A stretch of 64,000 nt of DNA from Bacteroidota bacterium (lineage in GTDB: Bacteria; Bacteroidota; Bacteroidia; B-17B0; Aurantibacillaceae): assembly GCA_013298715.1 (NCBI GenBank), contig JAAFIQ010000012.1, forward strand, positions 1-64,000. Reading direction: 5' to 3'. Below, in pieces: positions 26,308 to 36,044 of the stretch. The translations under genes and the position numbers were made by a program. Below the pieces are notes generated by a model that did no database searches, had not been told where the DNA came from, and saw nothing but the letters and a program-made list of their open reading frames with translations. How positions within the stretch are numbered: position 1 is the stretch's first letter; every line of letters begins with the position of its first letter.

Positions 26308-28311
26308 TTAATTAACAATTATTTTTTTTGAATACATTCCCTCAGAAGTCTTTAATAACAAGGTGTAACAGCCTTTTTGCAAATTTTCAACTGTAAAATT
26401 GTTAATATGTTTACTTGAATTGAACTCATCTAACACGCAAATTCCTAACGAGTTATAAATTTTAATAGCGCTAATATTAACATTTGAATTGATATTTACA
26501 ATAGAATTTGAAGGATTTGGATAAATAGAGATTTCACTCAAAGAAGTATTTTCTTTGATCGATGTTATTCCATTTACAACTATTATGTTATCTAAATAAA
26601 AATTATTACCAGCACCATTTATGTCTGGTGTAAGTCTAAATCTAAAGTAAACCTTATTATTATTTACAAATTGTGTGAGCGGAATACTTGCAGATTGCCA
26701 TTGGTTGATTGTTGGAGTAAAAGGTGAGTTCTGCAAAGCTCCCGTGGTACTTAAATTTGCACCACTTTTATTAAAAATGTTTACCCAGGTATTGCCACAA
26801 TCTGTGCTTGCCAAAACCTCAAATTGATCATTATTTTGTGGTGTGGTTTGTGAATAAGAATAGTTAAATTTTAGAGTATGAATGGCATTATTAGATAAGT
26901 TAAAGTCTGGAGAAAATAAACTTACTGGTTGATTTGGATTATCGTAATAATTATTTATAAAGTACGATTTGTTACCGTTCAAAGTAGATAAAGAATAACT
27001 AGCTCCATATTGAGGAATATCAATAATCCAATTATTATTTGGTAATGTAAAATTTTCAAAATCTTGTAATTGGTTTACAACTCCTGTGTTTGGCGCGGAT
27101 AAAACTATAAAATTAGATTTAGTAATAGAATCTGCTCCAAAGGAATTACTGGCTTTTAATTTCACAGTAGTATTGCCTGCTAAAGAAAAAGTTAAATTAC
27201 CATTTGCTAAAGTGCTGCTATTACTTGCATTCGGACTAGTCCATAAAAAATTACTTGCAACCCCATTATAACAAAACTGCGTAAAATTTAAACTATTGCC
27301 TACGCACGTTATTTTTTTAAGAAAGCTATAATCGGCCGTTGGGGCGCAGTTGGTTGTTGGATTAATTAATCCTGTTGCTATTAAATTTGAGGTTGTGGAA
27401 AGATTGTTTCTTCCGCCAGTAAAACTGTTCAATGCTACGTGCATTCTCGCTTTTTGACCATTAGTAAACATGTTGGAGCAGAATGCATATTCCATATAAT
27501 TTTGGATATTTTCTTGAACAGGCGGATTGCAAATTGCAGCATTACCCAAGTTACAAGACCCAAACCCTTTTGTAATTGGGGTATCACTTACGCCGTCATC
27601 CCCACACGCTACACCAGGATTATTTGTACTTCCCCAAACATGTGCTAAATTAAACCAATGCCCAACTTCGTGTGTTAATGATCGAGAACCACCAGAAAAA
27701 CCTGTACCAATAGAGCCAACGTAATTATGTAATATCACAATGCCATCCATAGGTGAAGGTGCAGAACCAGGATAATAAGCATAACCAGCAACACCAGCCA
27801 TCATTGTTTTTACTACATAAATATTCATGTATTGTGATGGTGGCCAAGTATATTGATAATTATTTATGTCGTTTACCCAATTCGTATTAACATCATAATG
27901 GCGGGTTATTCCATTTGTGCATTTACCATTTGGATCTAAAGTAGCCAAGCTAAAACTTATAGCACATCGAGCTGCAATGTTTTGAAAAGCCGGAACTATA
28001 TTTATTGTATCTGCATTTTTTTTATTAAAATCTCTATTTAATATTTGAACTGCATTTTGAATTTGAGCATCACTTATATTTTCACTTCCACCCAAATGCA
28101 ATACGTGAAATACAACAGGTATTGTAAACGATGTTTGGGTGCTAATTGAATTATTTGCGCTTGTAAAACCTGGGTTATTACCTAATCTCCAGTTCGGATT
28201 TTGTTTTTCTAGTTGCGCTATTGCTTGATTAATACCACAACTAAATTGAGCGTTAAGCGAAAAATTTAGAGTAATTAAAGCCGAGAGAGCTAAGAAATAT
28301 TTTTTCATCAT
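26308..28311 (-). CDS. M43 (pappalysin-type) metalloprotease with T9SS type A sorting domain
   Basis: 667 residues; two adjacent ATGs at 28311 and 28308, then a signal peptide ending near LNAQ. The zinc site is HEVGHWFNLAH (H214, E215, H218, H224) with the Met-turn NYMEYAFCSN at about 273, as in the M43 family. The middle (330-400) is a PKD-like domain. Residues 410-580 look like a carbohydrate-binding or adhesion beta-sandwich (DFENFTLPNNNWI ... FYLDNIIV). The last 80 residues are a type A T9SS domain (IYPNPSNSIVNIN ... KKIIVN). A secreted protease is well supported; the substrate is unknown. It diverges from purK across 41 bp. Confidence 0.93.
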   Translation of the reverse strand: MMKKYFLALSALITLNFSLNAQFSCGINQAIAQLEKQNPNWRLGNNPGFTSANNSISTQTSFTIPVVFHVLHLGGSENISDAQIQNAVQILNRDFNKKNADTINIVPAFQNIAARCAISFSLATLDPNGKCTNGITRHYDVNTNWVNDINNYQYTWPPSQYMNIYVVKTMMAGVAGYAYYPGSAPSPMDGIVILHNYVGSIGTGFSGGSRSLTHEVGHWFNLAHVWGSTNNPGVACGDDGVSDTPITKGFGSCNLGNAAICNPPVQENIQNYMEYAFCSNMFTNGQKARMHVALNSFTGGRNNLSTTSNLIATGLINPTTNCAPTADYSFLKKITCVGNSLNFTQFCYNGVASNFLWTSPNASNSSTLANGNLTFSLAGNTTVKLKASNSFGADSITKSNFIVLSAPNTGVVNQLQDFENFTLPNNNWIIDIPQYGASYSLSTLNGNKSYFINNYYDNPNQPVSLFSPDFNLSNNAIHTLKFNYSYSQTTPQNNDQFEVLASTDCGNTWVNIFNKSGANLSTTGALQNSPFTPTINQWQSASIPLTQFVNNNKVYFRFRLTPDINGAGNNFYLDNIIVVNGITSIKENTSLSEISIYPNPSNSIVNINSNVNISAIKIYNSLGICVLDEFNSSKHINNFTVENLQKGCYTLLLKTSEGMYSKKIIVN

Positions 28312-28328
28312 GTTACGTTTCAGTTAAG

Positions 28329-28346
28329 ATTAGTAAATTTACTAAT
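28329..28346. promoter_or_regulatory. Perfect 18-bp palindrome between divergent genes
   Basis: ATTAGTAAATTTACTAAT is its own reverse complement and fills the middle of the 41-bp gap between the M43 protease and purK. It could be a shared operator or overlapping -7 elements. Its AT-rich make-up means chance is not excluded. Confidence 0.3.
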
Positions 28347-28352
28347 TATTTT

Positions 28353-29489
28353 ATGAAATCGGTTCAACAATTAAATATTGGCATTTTAGGAGGAGGGCAG
28401 CTAGGCAGAATGCTCATTCAAAACGCAATAAATTTAAACCTTACAATTTCTGCTTTAGACCCTGATAAAAATGCACCGTGCAAACATTTGGTTAAAAAAT
28501 TTACCTGTGGTAGTTTAACGGATTACGATACCGTTTTTGATTTTGGGAAAGATAAAGATTTAATCACTATTGAAATTGAAAACGTAAATATTGAAGCCTT
28601 AAAAGCGCTTGAAAAACTTGGAAAAAAAGTTTATCCTCAACCTCATATTATTGAAATGATTCAAGATAAAGGGTTGCAAAAAATGTTTTACCAACGTAAT
28701 AATATACCAAGTCCTGATTTTTTTCTTGTTGAAAACGCAAAACAAATATCAAAATACGCGGATTATTTTCCTTTTTTTCAAAAAATGCGTAAGGGTGGCT
28801 ACGATGGAAAAGGTGTTGTTAAATTAAGCAATCCGCACCATTTAGAAAAAGCTTTTGATGTGCCGAGTGTATTAGAACGCTTGGTTGATTTTGATAAAGA
28901 GCTTTCGGTAATTGTTGCAAGAAGTGAAAGTGGTGAAATAAAATGTTTCCCAACAGTAGAATGTGAATTTAACTCTGAAGCCAATTTAGTAGAATTTTTA
29001 TTTAGTCCTGCAAGTATTAAAAAATCGGTAGAGAAAGACGCTATTAAAATTGCAACAACGATTGCAGAAAAGCTAGAAATAGTTGGGCTATTAGCCGTTG
29101 AATTATTTTTAACCAAAGATGGAAAAGTTTTGGTAAACGAAATTGCTCCTAGACCTCATAATAGCGGACATCATACTATAGAAGCAAATATTACCTCACA
29201 ATTTGAACAACATTTACGGGCCATACTAAATTTACCACTAGGCGATACGGCAATTATAAAAGCTGGCGTGATGGTAAATTTGTTAGGAGATTTTGGACAT
29301 GAAGGCGTGGCAGTTTATGAAGGGATGGATGATGTTTTAAAATTTAGCGGTGTTTATATTCATTTGTACGGTAAAGAAAAAACAAAACCTTTTCGTAAAA
29401 TGGGGCACGTAACTATAGTTGATGAAGATTTGCTTAAAGCAAAACAAAAGGCAAAAATTGTAAAAAATACGTTAAAAGTTATAGCTTAA
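28353..29489 (+). CDS. purK: 5-(carboxyamino)imidazole ribonucleotide synthase
   Basis: 378 residues, normal length. PurK joins AIR, bicarbonate and ATP to make N5-CAIR in purine synthesis. The N-terminal Rossmann-like start IGILGGGQLGRMLIQNA and the ATP-grasp segments (RKGGYDGKGV, VNEIAPRPHNSGHHTIEA) are diagnostic. The ATG at 28353 follows the palindrome by 6 bp. A small zinc-ribbon gene follows 6 bp after the stop, probably on the same transcript. No purE is present in the window. Confidence 0.97.
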   Translation: MKSVQQLNIGILGGGQLGRMLIQNAINLNLTISALDPDKNAPCKHLVKKFTCGSLTDYDTVFDFGKDKDLITIEIENVNIEALKALEKLGKKVYPQPHIIEMIQDKGLQKMFYQRNNIPSPDFFLVENAKQISKYADYFPFFQKMRKGGYDGKGVVKLSNPHHLEKAFDVPSVLERLVDFDKELSVIVARSESGEIKCFPTVECEFNSEANLVEFLFSPASIKKSVEKDAIKIATTIAEKLEIVGLLAVELFLTKDGKVLVNEIAPRPHNSGHHTIEANITSQFEQHLRAILNLPLGDTAIIKAGVMVNLLGDFGHEGVAVYEGMDDVLKFSGVYIHLYGKEKTKPFRKMGHVTIVDEDLLKAKQKAKIVKNTLKVIA

Positions 29490-29495
29490 TTTTTT

Positions 29496-29855
29496 ATGGA
29501 AAAAAAAGTTTGTTTAGAGTGTGGCGAAAAAATTGTTGGTAGGGTCGATAAAAAATTTTGTAGCGACGCCTGTCGAAATAATTACAACAATAAACAAAAT
29601 GCCGATTCAAACAGTATTGTAAGAAACATAAATAACACCTTGCGCAAAAACCGCAGGATTTTAGAAGAAAATTTAAAAGGAGACACTACCAAAATTAGCA
29701 AACAAAAATTAGTTGATAAAGGCTTTAATTTTAGCTATTACACAACAATAAATCTCACAAAAAACAACCATTCTTATTATTTCTGTTATGAATATGGCTA
29801 TCTCTACCTTGAAAACGAGTTTGTTTTAATTGTGAAACGTAAGCTAGAGGCTTAA
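29496..29855 (+). CDS. Small zinc-ribbon protein of unknown function
   Basis: 119 residues. The N-terminus has two CxxC-type pairs (CLECGEKI and CSDACRNNY) spaced as in a zinc ribbon; the rest is basic, then beta-rich (YYFCYEYGYLYLENEFVLIV). It starts 6 bp after purK, so the two are probably cotranscribed. The role is unknown. Confidence 0.75.
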   Translation: MEKKVCLECGEKIVGRVDKKFCSDACRNNYNNKQNADSNSIVRNINNTLRKNRRILEENLKGDTTKISKQKLVDKGFNFSYYTTINLTKNNHSYYFCYEYGYLYLENEFVLIVKRKLEA

Positions 29856-29921
29856 TTCTATATTTTTCGACAAAATTTAAATTTATTATTACTAGATTAA
29901 CAATTTTTGGTAAGGTTTTTG

Positions 29922-29929
29922 TAAATTTG
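29922..29929 (+). promoter_or_regulatory. Possible Bacteroidota -7 element
   Basis: TAAATTTG matches the TAnnTTTG consensus and lies 22 bp before the ATG at 29952. A TTTG at 29906-29909 is too close (12 bp) to be an ideal -33 partner, so the call is tentative. Confidence 0.35.
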
Positions 29930-29951
29930 TACAACTACAAAACTGTTTGGT

Positions 29952-32900
29952 ATGAAAAAAATCCTTGTTCTAATTTGTTTGTTTTTTGCTTTGTTTTCAC
30001 AAGCACAAACAAACTGTGCTTCGGCAGCGCCATTTTGCGCCAATAATCAATCTGGCGTAACGTTTCCAGCAACGGTAAATGGTCCTCCAGCTCAAAGTGG
30101 TCCAAGCTATGGCTGTTTAGGTTCTCAACCTAATCCTGCTTGGTATTATTTACAAATTAGTCAGTCAGGAAATTTAGATTTATTTATTGCTGGAACAGGG
30201 AATCAAGATGTTGACTTTATTTGTTGGGGGCCATTTACCAATTTTGCAACAATTTGTAATAACCTAACTGCAAATAATATAGTAGATTGTAGTTTTTCGG
30301 GCAGTCCGACCGAAACTTGTAATATTAATAACGCTGTAGTAGGACAATACTATATGGTATTAATTACAAATTTTTCAGGTGCGGCTCAAAACATTATATT
30401 TAATCAAATTGGCGGAACTGCAGCAACGAATTGTGGGCTTGTAACAAATAACACAGCTATTTGCGCTGGAAAAACAGCTACTTTGGTTGCAACTCCGCCC
30501 GCTAATTGGACAAACGTGAGCTACTCAATCAATCCAGGTGGTCAATCCAGCCCAACACCAACCTTCTTTGTATCACCAACCGTAACTACAAGTTATACAC
30601 TTTTCGTCTCCGGACTAAATAACCAAGGAATACCATCAACAAATACAGCAGTTTCAACTGTTACAGTTTTGGCGCAGCCGTCCTTTGCACCAACGTTTAC
30701 TCAAGCAACTTGCGCTACAAATACCAATGCCGTTAATTTAGGGCTCTCATTTAACCCTAATAACCCTATACCAAGTTATACTTTAAATTGGAGTCCACTT
30801 CCACAAACTTTAGTTAATACGGGCGTTCCACCAATTACGGCAACAAATGCCGCTGCCGGAGGGAACACGGTGGCTATTGTTTCAGCAGGGGGCTGTACAG
30901 CGGTTGCAACATTTACAATATTAAACGTTACCCCACCTACATTAACGCTATCTAACTTAAGTTCTAGTTTCTCTATTACATGTTCAAGCCCTAGTGTTTG
31001 TATCTCCGCTTCAACAACACCTTCTAATGCTAATTTATTCTGGATTAATTCATCTAATACCTTTACATCCAATGCTGCGAGCAATTGTTTACTAAATGCT
31101 GGTAATTATACAGTTGTGGCTACTGGCCCTACTAATACCTGCGTTGTTACACAAACATTTGCAGTTGTAACAAACACAACTCCTCCTGCATCAGTAGTTG
31201 CTCCGTTAAGCCAAACTATTAATTGTGTTGTTAATGCATCTGCGGTATTCACAAATAACATTACATCGCCAACTGTTAACGTACAAACATCTTGGTTTTG
31301 CCCTAGTTCAAGCTTTCCAAATTCACCAAGTTCAGTTATTCAAGGCGCTGTCTCCATCTACAGCGCATTTTGTGGCTCAGGAACATATACTGTAGTAACT
31401 GAAAATTTATTAAATGGCTGTAAAACAACAAGCTTTACGAGTGTAACTACTACCTCAAGTTCTCCAATATTCAATGTTACAAGCACTACAAATTTCTCTT
31501 TGGGCTGTGCGCCTAATAACACAACTACGCTTTGTATGGCCGGAGGAACGACAACGAATGGGGCGATAAAATTCTTCTTCTCTGCTCCAAATAGTACAAC
31601 GGTCTTTCCTCTGCCAGTAGCTCAATTTAATACAGTTCAATGTATATCTACGAGTGTTCCTGGTATTTGGACGCTTTCTGCAATTGATAACGTAAGTTCG
31701 TGTCAGGCACATATACCGGTAACTGTTCTATTAAACACGGTACAGCCAAATATAAGTTATTCTATACCAACCTTAACCTTAAATTGTAATAATCCTACGC
31801 TTGTTGCTACGGCTACTAGTACAACCCCAAACACTACAATTCAATGGCAATATCCACAAAGTGGTCCAAACACCTTATCTACTAATACCATTGCTGTAGG
31901 ACCAGCAACAGGCCCTGCCACAAGTACTGCGGCTCTCACTTATGGTAACTACACTTTAACAATAACTGATGGCAATAATCAATGCAAAAGCGTTCAAATT
32001 ATGCCAATTAATCAAGATTTTAGGCCACCTATAATTTCACCCGCTACCACAAATAGTGCAATTATTAGCTGTAAAATGCCAACCGTACAAATTACAATTG
32101 TTAATGCAGTAAACGCTGGTCAAACTCAAAATATACCTATTACCCAAAGTACTTTAGTTGCTTCAAATTATTCGAGTACAGGAACTTCATTTATCATTCC
32201 TCAGGTAGGTATTTATACAATTACCGCAACGTCTATAGCTAATGGATGTGTCTCCAATCCAACCTTTGTAACTGTAAGCCCTGATTTCAACCTACCAGTT
32301 GTTGGAGGCAGTCCTAATGGGATATTGGATTGCGCAAGTGTAACAGGCGCTTCGGCCGCCGTGCAAGTAGTTTTACAAACAACTTTATCGGCATGGTCTG
32401 TTGCTTTTAAAGCCTACCCTCAAGGAACCTCGTTCTCGCCCGCTGCTTTTGGTATAGCTCCAAATGGCGGAAATTGTCCTCCAAATAGTTTGGCCAGTCC
32501 TACAATTGTAGTAGATCAACCTGGGGTTTATGAGTTCTTTGTGAGAAACAACACAAACGGTTGCATCACTACTTCTTCACTTCTCGTTTTACCAGGCACA
32601 TTAAATGCAAATTTTGCTCCTAGCACAACCAGCGGTTTTGCTCCTTTAGAGGTTAAATTCAATAATACAAGCGCATCTTCAGCTACAGCGGGTGCTTCAT
32701 CAGGAATTCAATCTGTTTGGAATTTTGGAAATGGCGTTGCCTTATCAACAACTAATACCTCGGTTGAACAAACAGCAGTTTATGCTAACCCTGGAACTTA
32801 CACCGTTTTATTGGTTGCAAGCAAAGGAACCTGTATAGATAGCACGTACAAAGTAATTGTTGTTGATATTCCATCTAAATTAGATGTTCCTAACGTGTTT

Positions 32901-33155
32901 ACACCGAATGGAGATAAAAGCAATGATGTATTTTTCTTAAAAACTACAAATCTTAGCGAAATTAGTGCTTTAATTTTTGATCGCTGGGGAAATAAAGTTT
33001 ACGATTTAGTAAGTACCACAGGAAATATTGCTTGGGATGGTAAAAACCAAGCTGGTATTGAATGTGCTAATGGAACCTATTTCTACATAATAAAAGCTAA
33101 AGGAAAAGACGGCACAGAGTATGAGAAAAAAGGACAAGTAAGTTTATTCAGATAA
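29952..33155 (+). CDS. Large secreted repeat protein with PKD domain and T9SS type B sorting domain
   Basis: 1067 residues with a signal peptide (MKKILVLICLFFALFSQAQ). Residues 25-155 form an N-terminal domain with many cysteines (TNCASAAPFC ... WYYLQISQSGNLDLF). A long stretch of Ig-like repeats follows, then a PKD domain near 890-975 (FAPLEVKFNNTSASSATAG ... YANPGTYTVLLVA). The last 90 residues are the gliding-motility-associated (type B) sorting domain: NVFTPNGDKSND, IFDRWGNKVYD, NGTYFYIIKA and KKGQVSLFR. Type B proteins are exported by T9SS and often stay attached to the surface. An adhesin or motility role is inferred. A terminator follows. Confidence 0.93.
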   Translation: MKKILVLICLFFALFSQAQTNCASAAPFCANNQSGVTFPATVNGPPAQSGPSYGCLGSQPNPAWYYLQISQSGNLDLFIAGTGNQDVDFICWGPFTNFATICNNLTANNIVDCSFSGSPTETCNINNAVVGQYYMVLITNFSGAAQNIIFNQIGGTAATNCGLVTNNTAICAGKTATLVATPPANWTNVSYSINPGGQSSPTPTFFVSPTVTTSYTLFVSGLNNQGIPSTNTAVSTVTVLAQPSFAPTFTQATCATNTNAVNLGLSFNPNNPIPSYTLNWSPLPQTLVNTGVPPITATNAAAGGNTVAIVSAGGCTAVATFTILNVTPPTLTLSNLSSSFSITCSSPSVCISASTTPSNANLFWINSSNTFTSNAASNCLLNAGNYTVVATGPTNTCVVTQTFAVVTNTTPPASVVAPLSQTINCVVNASAVFTNNITSPTVNVQTSWFCPSSSFPNSPSSVIQGAVSIYSAFCGSGTYTVVTENLLNGCKTTSFTSVTTTSSSPIFNVTSTTNFSLGCAPNNTTTLCMAGGTTTNGAIKFFFSAPNSTTVFPLPVAQFNTVQCISTSVPGIWTLSAIDNVSSCQAHIPVTVLLNTVQPNISYSIPTLTLNCNNPTLVATATSTTPNTTIQWQYPQSGPNTLSTNTIAVGPATGPATSTAALTYGNYTLTITDGNNQCKSVQIMPINQDFRPPIISPATTNSAIISCKMPTVQITIVNAVNAGQTQNIPITQSTLVASNYSSTGTSFIIPQVGIYTITATSIANGCVSNPTFVTVSPDFNLPVVGGSPNGILDCASVTGASAAVQVVLQTTLSAWSVAFKAYPQGTSFSPAAFGIAPNGGNCPPNSLASPTIVVDQPGVYEFFVRNNTNGCITTSSLLVLPGTLNANFAPSTTSGFAPLEVKFNNTSASSATAGASSGIQSVWNFGNGVALSTTNTSVEQTAVYANPGTYTVLLVASKGTCIDSTYKVIVVDIPSKLDVPNVFTPNGDKSNDVFFLKTTNLSEISALIFDRWGNKVYDLVSTTGNIAWDGKNQAGIECANGTYFYIIKAKGKDGTEYEKKGQVSLFR

Positions 33156-33175
33156 CCCAGTTAACAAATCATAAT

Positions 33176-33207
33176 AAAACCCAGCAATTTTTGTTGGGTT
33201 TTTTTTT
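33176..33207 (+). terminator. Intrinsic terminator after the T9SS type B protein
   Basis: A 10-bp stem with one G-T pair (AACCCAGCAA / TTGTTGGGTT) and a tiny loop, followed by nine T residues. Confidence 0.88.
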
Positions 33208-33264
33208 GAATATATTTTTTATTACAATTAAAATCTTAATTTTACCGCACTAATTAAACCAAAT

Positions 33265-34461
33265 ATGAACATTCACGAATATCAAGGTAAAAGCATACTT
33301 AAAAGTTTTGGAGTTGTTATCCAAGAAGGTATAGTTGCAGAAAATGCAGAACAAGCTGTAAGTGCTGCCAAGCAAATAATGGAAACACATAAATGCGATG
33401 GTGTTGTTATAAAAGCACAAATTCATGCAGGTGGACGTGGAAAAGGCGGCGGTGTAAAGTTTGCACCGAACCTAGATAAAGTAAAAGAAATTGCTGGTAA
33501 CATTATTGGTATGCAACTTATTACCCCTCAAACAACTGCTACTGGTAAATTAGTAAGTAAAGTTTTAGTAGCGCAAGATGTGTATTACGGAAAAAAAGAA
33601 GATATAAAAGAATTTTACATGAGTGTATTATTAGACCGATCGAAAGGCCGTAACACAATTGTTTATAGTACTGAAGGAGGAATGGATATTGAGCATGTAG
33701 CTGAAACAACTCCTGAAAAAATTTGGAAAGAGGAAATAGATCCACGCGTTGGATTACAAGGTTTTCAAGCCCGCAAAATTGCTTTTAACTTAGGTTTAAG
33801 TGGGAATGCGTTTAAAGAAATGACAAAATTTGTTGCGTCTTTGTATAAGGCTTACGAAAGCATTGATGCAAGTTTATTTGAAATTAATCCGGTTTTAAAA
33901 ACCAGCGATGACAAAATTATTGCTGTTGATAGTAAAGTAAGTTTTGATGATAATGGTTTATACCGTCATCCACAATATGAAGCAATGCGTGATATTACTG
34001 AAGAAAACCCAACAGATGTTGAGGCGCGTGAGGCAGAGCTTAATTACGTGCAACTTGACGGAAACGTTGGTTGTATGGTTAATGGAGCTGGCTTAGCAAT
34101 GGCTACTATGGACATTATTAAATTGAGTGGAGGCGAGCCTGCTAATTTTTTAGATGTTGGTGGTACAGCAAATGCTGAGCGAGTTGAAAAAGCTTTTAGA
34201 ATTATATTAAAGGACAAAAATGTAAAAGCAATTTTAGTAAATATTTTTGGAGGTATTGTGCGTTGCGATAGAGTTGCGCAAGGTGTTGTGGATGCATACA
34301 AAAATATGGGAAATATTAACGTGCCTATTATTGTTAGATTGCAAGGCACCAATGCTGAAATTGCAAAAAAATTAATTGATGATAGTGGCTTAAAAGTGTA
34401 TTCAGCTATAGAATTTCACGAGGCTGCTGCATTAGTAAATAAATTAATAAAAGGAAACTAA
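33265..34461 (+). CDS. sucC: Succinyl-CoA synthetase, beta subunit
   Basis: 398 residues, the normal length. It has the N-terminal MNIHEYQGKSILKSFGV, the ATP-grasp glycine loop IHAGGRGKGGGVKFA, the ENPTDVEAREAELNYVQL segment and the C-terminal ligase motif NIFGGIVRCDRVAQGVV. With SucD it makes ATP or GTP from succinyl-CoA in the citric acid cycle. The alpha subunit gene is not in the window, so the two subunits are not adjacent here. Start ATG at 33265, 58 bp after a terminator, so it has its own promoter. Confidence 0.98.
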   Translation: MNIHEYQGKSILKSFGVVIQEGIVAENAEQAVSAAKQIMETHKCDGVVIKAQIHAGGRGKGGGVKFAPNLDKVKEIAGNIIGMQLITPQTTATGKLVSKVLVAQDVYYGKKEDIKEFYMSVLLDRSKGRNTIVYSTEGGMDIEHVAETTPEKIWKEEIDPRVGLQGFQARKIAFNLGLSGNAFKEMTKFVASLYKAYESIDASLFEINPVLKTSDDKIIAVDSKVSFDDNGLYRHPQYEAMRDITEENPTDVEAREAELNYVQLDGNVGCMVNGAGLAMATMDIIKLSGGEPANFLDVGGTANAERVEKAFRIILKDKNVKAILVNIFGGIVRCDRVAQGVVDAYKNMGNINVPIIVRLQGTNAEIAKKLIDDSGLKVYSAIEFHEAAALVNKLIKGN

Positions 34462-34490
34462 AAAATTATATATTTACATTAAAATTTAAA

Positions 34491-35387
34491 ATGAAAAAAT
34501 CAACCTTATTTTTTTTATCAGCAATTACTAGTTTAGCACTTGTTGGTTGTGGTGGAGATGCCGATAAGCCAGAAGATGGCGAGAACGTTGATACTACCAA
34601 AGTTGAAGAGGTAAAAACTTCACCAGTTTCTGAAACATTTTTCCAAGTACCATCACCTGGCGAAATGCTTACATTCATTAAAATTATTGGGGGTAATGGC
34701 GTTAAAAAAACTGACTTTTTAAATCCTGCAACTAACAATAAAAACTACACAGATAACAAAGCAAAATCTTTAAACTTTGGTATTTATAGTTGCGATTTAA
34801 GTTATTGCAGCATTTTTGAAATTGGTGCCGAAGCATTAAAATATTTTGGAACTGTAAAAATGATGGGCGACCAAATTGGAGTTTCAACAGCTGTTAAACC
34901 AGAAATTTTAAAACGTTTACAAGATAATTTGGGCAAACCTGATTCATTAGCGGTAATTACAGATGATGTTTATTTTACTTCTTTTGAAGCCTTAGAAGAA
35001 AGTAAACAAGGTCCAACATTAGCATTAGTTGTTGCTGGTGGATGGATTGAAAGTTTATTTATTGCAACTAACCTTGCAACTTTTAAACCAAACAGCCCAG
35101 TTATTGAACGTTTAGCTGATCAAAAATATACCTTAGAAAATTTAGTTGAGTTCTTAAAAAAGCACGAAGCAGACCCTAATGTTATGGCTGTAAAAACTGA
35201 TTTTGAAGGTTTATTAGCTGAATTCAATAAAATATCTGAAAAGGATGCTGAAGGCGTTAAAGGTAAAGATAGTGGAAAAGCAAGTACGCTTTTAGGCGGA
35301 AAACAGTTGGTAATTACTGAAGAGAATTACAATGCCATTAAGGAAAAAGTAAAATCAATACGCAACAGTTACACTGGTGTAAAATAA
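34491..35387 (+). CDS. Lipoprotein of unknown function
   Basis: 298 residues with a lipobox (LALVGC, cysteine at 20) followed by an acidic, Asp/Glu/Thr-rich linker. The body (about 45-235) shows no family I know; it includes a SCDLSYCSIFEIGAEALKYF stretch and a compact helical C-terminal part. It starts 30 bp after sucC and may share its transcript. The next small secreted gene follows 25 bp later. Confidence 0.7.
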   Translation: MKKSTLFFLSAITSLALVGCGGDADKPEDGENVDTTKVEEVKTSPVSETFFQVPSPGEMLTFIKIIGGNGVKKTDFLNPATNNKNYTDNKAKSLNFGIYSCDLSYCSIFEIGAEALKYFGTVKMMGDQIGVSTAVKPEILKRLQDNLGKPDSLAVITDDVYFTSFEALEESKQGPTLALVVAGGWIESLFIATNLATFKPNSPVIERLADQKYTLENLVEFLKKHEADPNVMAVKTDFEGLLAEFNKISEKDAEGVKGKDSGKASTLLGGKQLVITEENYNAIKEKVKSIRNSYTGVK

Positions 35388-35412
35388 ATTAATGATTTAA
35401 AGAATTATCGTC

Positions 35413-35898
35413 ATGAAAAAAATATTAAGTATTCTAGTTGCCACATTAATCTCCACAACAGTTTTTTCACAAGCTGGTGTATGTGGTCAATTTCATAAAA
35501 AGTATTGCATACTTGAAAAAGAAAAAGGTGCAAAATGGCAATACAATGCCCAAAGTAAAAGTGGATTATTTAACCAAGGCATGGTAAGTAAATTACGTTG
35601 TGTAATTTATAAAGGGATGGACTACCGTATTTCTGTTTGTTGCGAAACTGTGTTAGGAGATAAGGTTAGTTACAAAATTTTTGACGCCAAAACCAGTGAG
35701 TTATTATTCGATAATTCAACCGCAGAGAATACACAAATATTCGAGTTTCAAAGTATTAGCACACGCCAATTAATTATTGAGGTTGTTGTTCCCCAAGGAG
35801 CTACTCAAAAGGAGGCACACAAAGCAACAGATGCTGCTTGTGTTGGTTTATTAATTGAGCAAAAAGTATCTGATAAACAAGGTTTTTCAACTTACTAA
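35413..35898 (+). CDS. Small secreted protein of unknown function
   Basis: 161 residues with a signal peptide ending VFSQA. The mature part has several cysteines and a beta-rich pattern (YRISVCCETVLGDKVSYKIF). It shares a loose layout with the secreted protein at 63304 (a GxxYRxx strand, then an IxxGLxF-like end), though any kinship is weak. It lies 25 bp after the lipoprotein gene and ends the transcript with a terminator. Confidence 0.65.
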   Translation: MKKILSILVATLISTTVFSQAGVCGQFHKKYCILEKEKGAKWQYNAQSKSGLFNQGMVSKLRCVIYKGMDYRISVCCETVLGDKVSYKIFDAKTSELLFDNSTAENTQIFEFQSISTRQLIIEVVVPQGATQKEAHKATDAACVGLLIEQKVSDKQGFSTY

Positions 35899-35917
35899 AC
35901 TATTTTAAATTAATTTT

Positions 35918-35944
35918 AAAGCTGCCCAAAAAGCAGCTTTTTTT
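35918..35944 (+). terminator. Intrinsic terminator
   Basis: An 8-bp stem (AAAGCTGC / GCAGCTTT) with a 7-base loop and a T tract, 20 bp after the stop at 35898. Confidence 0.85.
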
Positions 35945-36044
35945 GTGAGCTAAATTTTAACAAAATTTATGTAGGCTTTTTTTAATTAATGGTACAACTT
36001 TTGAAGGTATACCAACGCATTTATTAATTTTGAATAAACTTTAT

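Noticed and set aside
30776-31084. Minus-strand frame inside the T9SS type B protein
   Set aside because: Shadow of the long plus-strand gene, with no independent signals.
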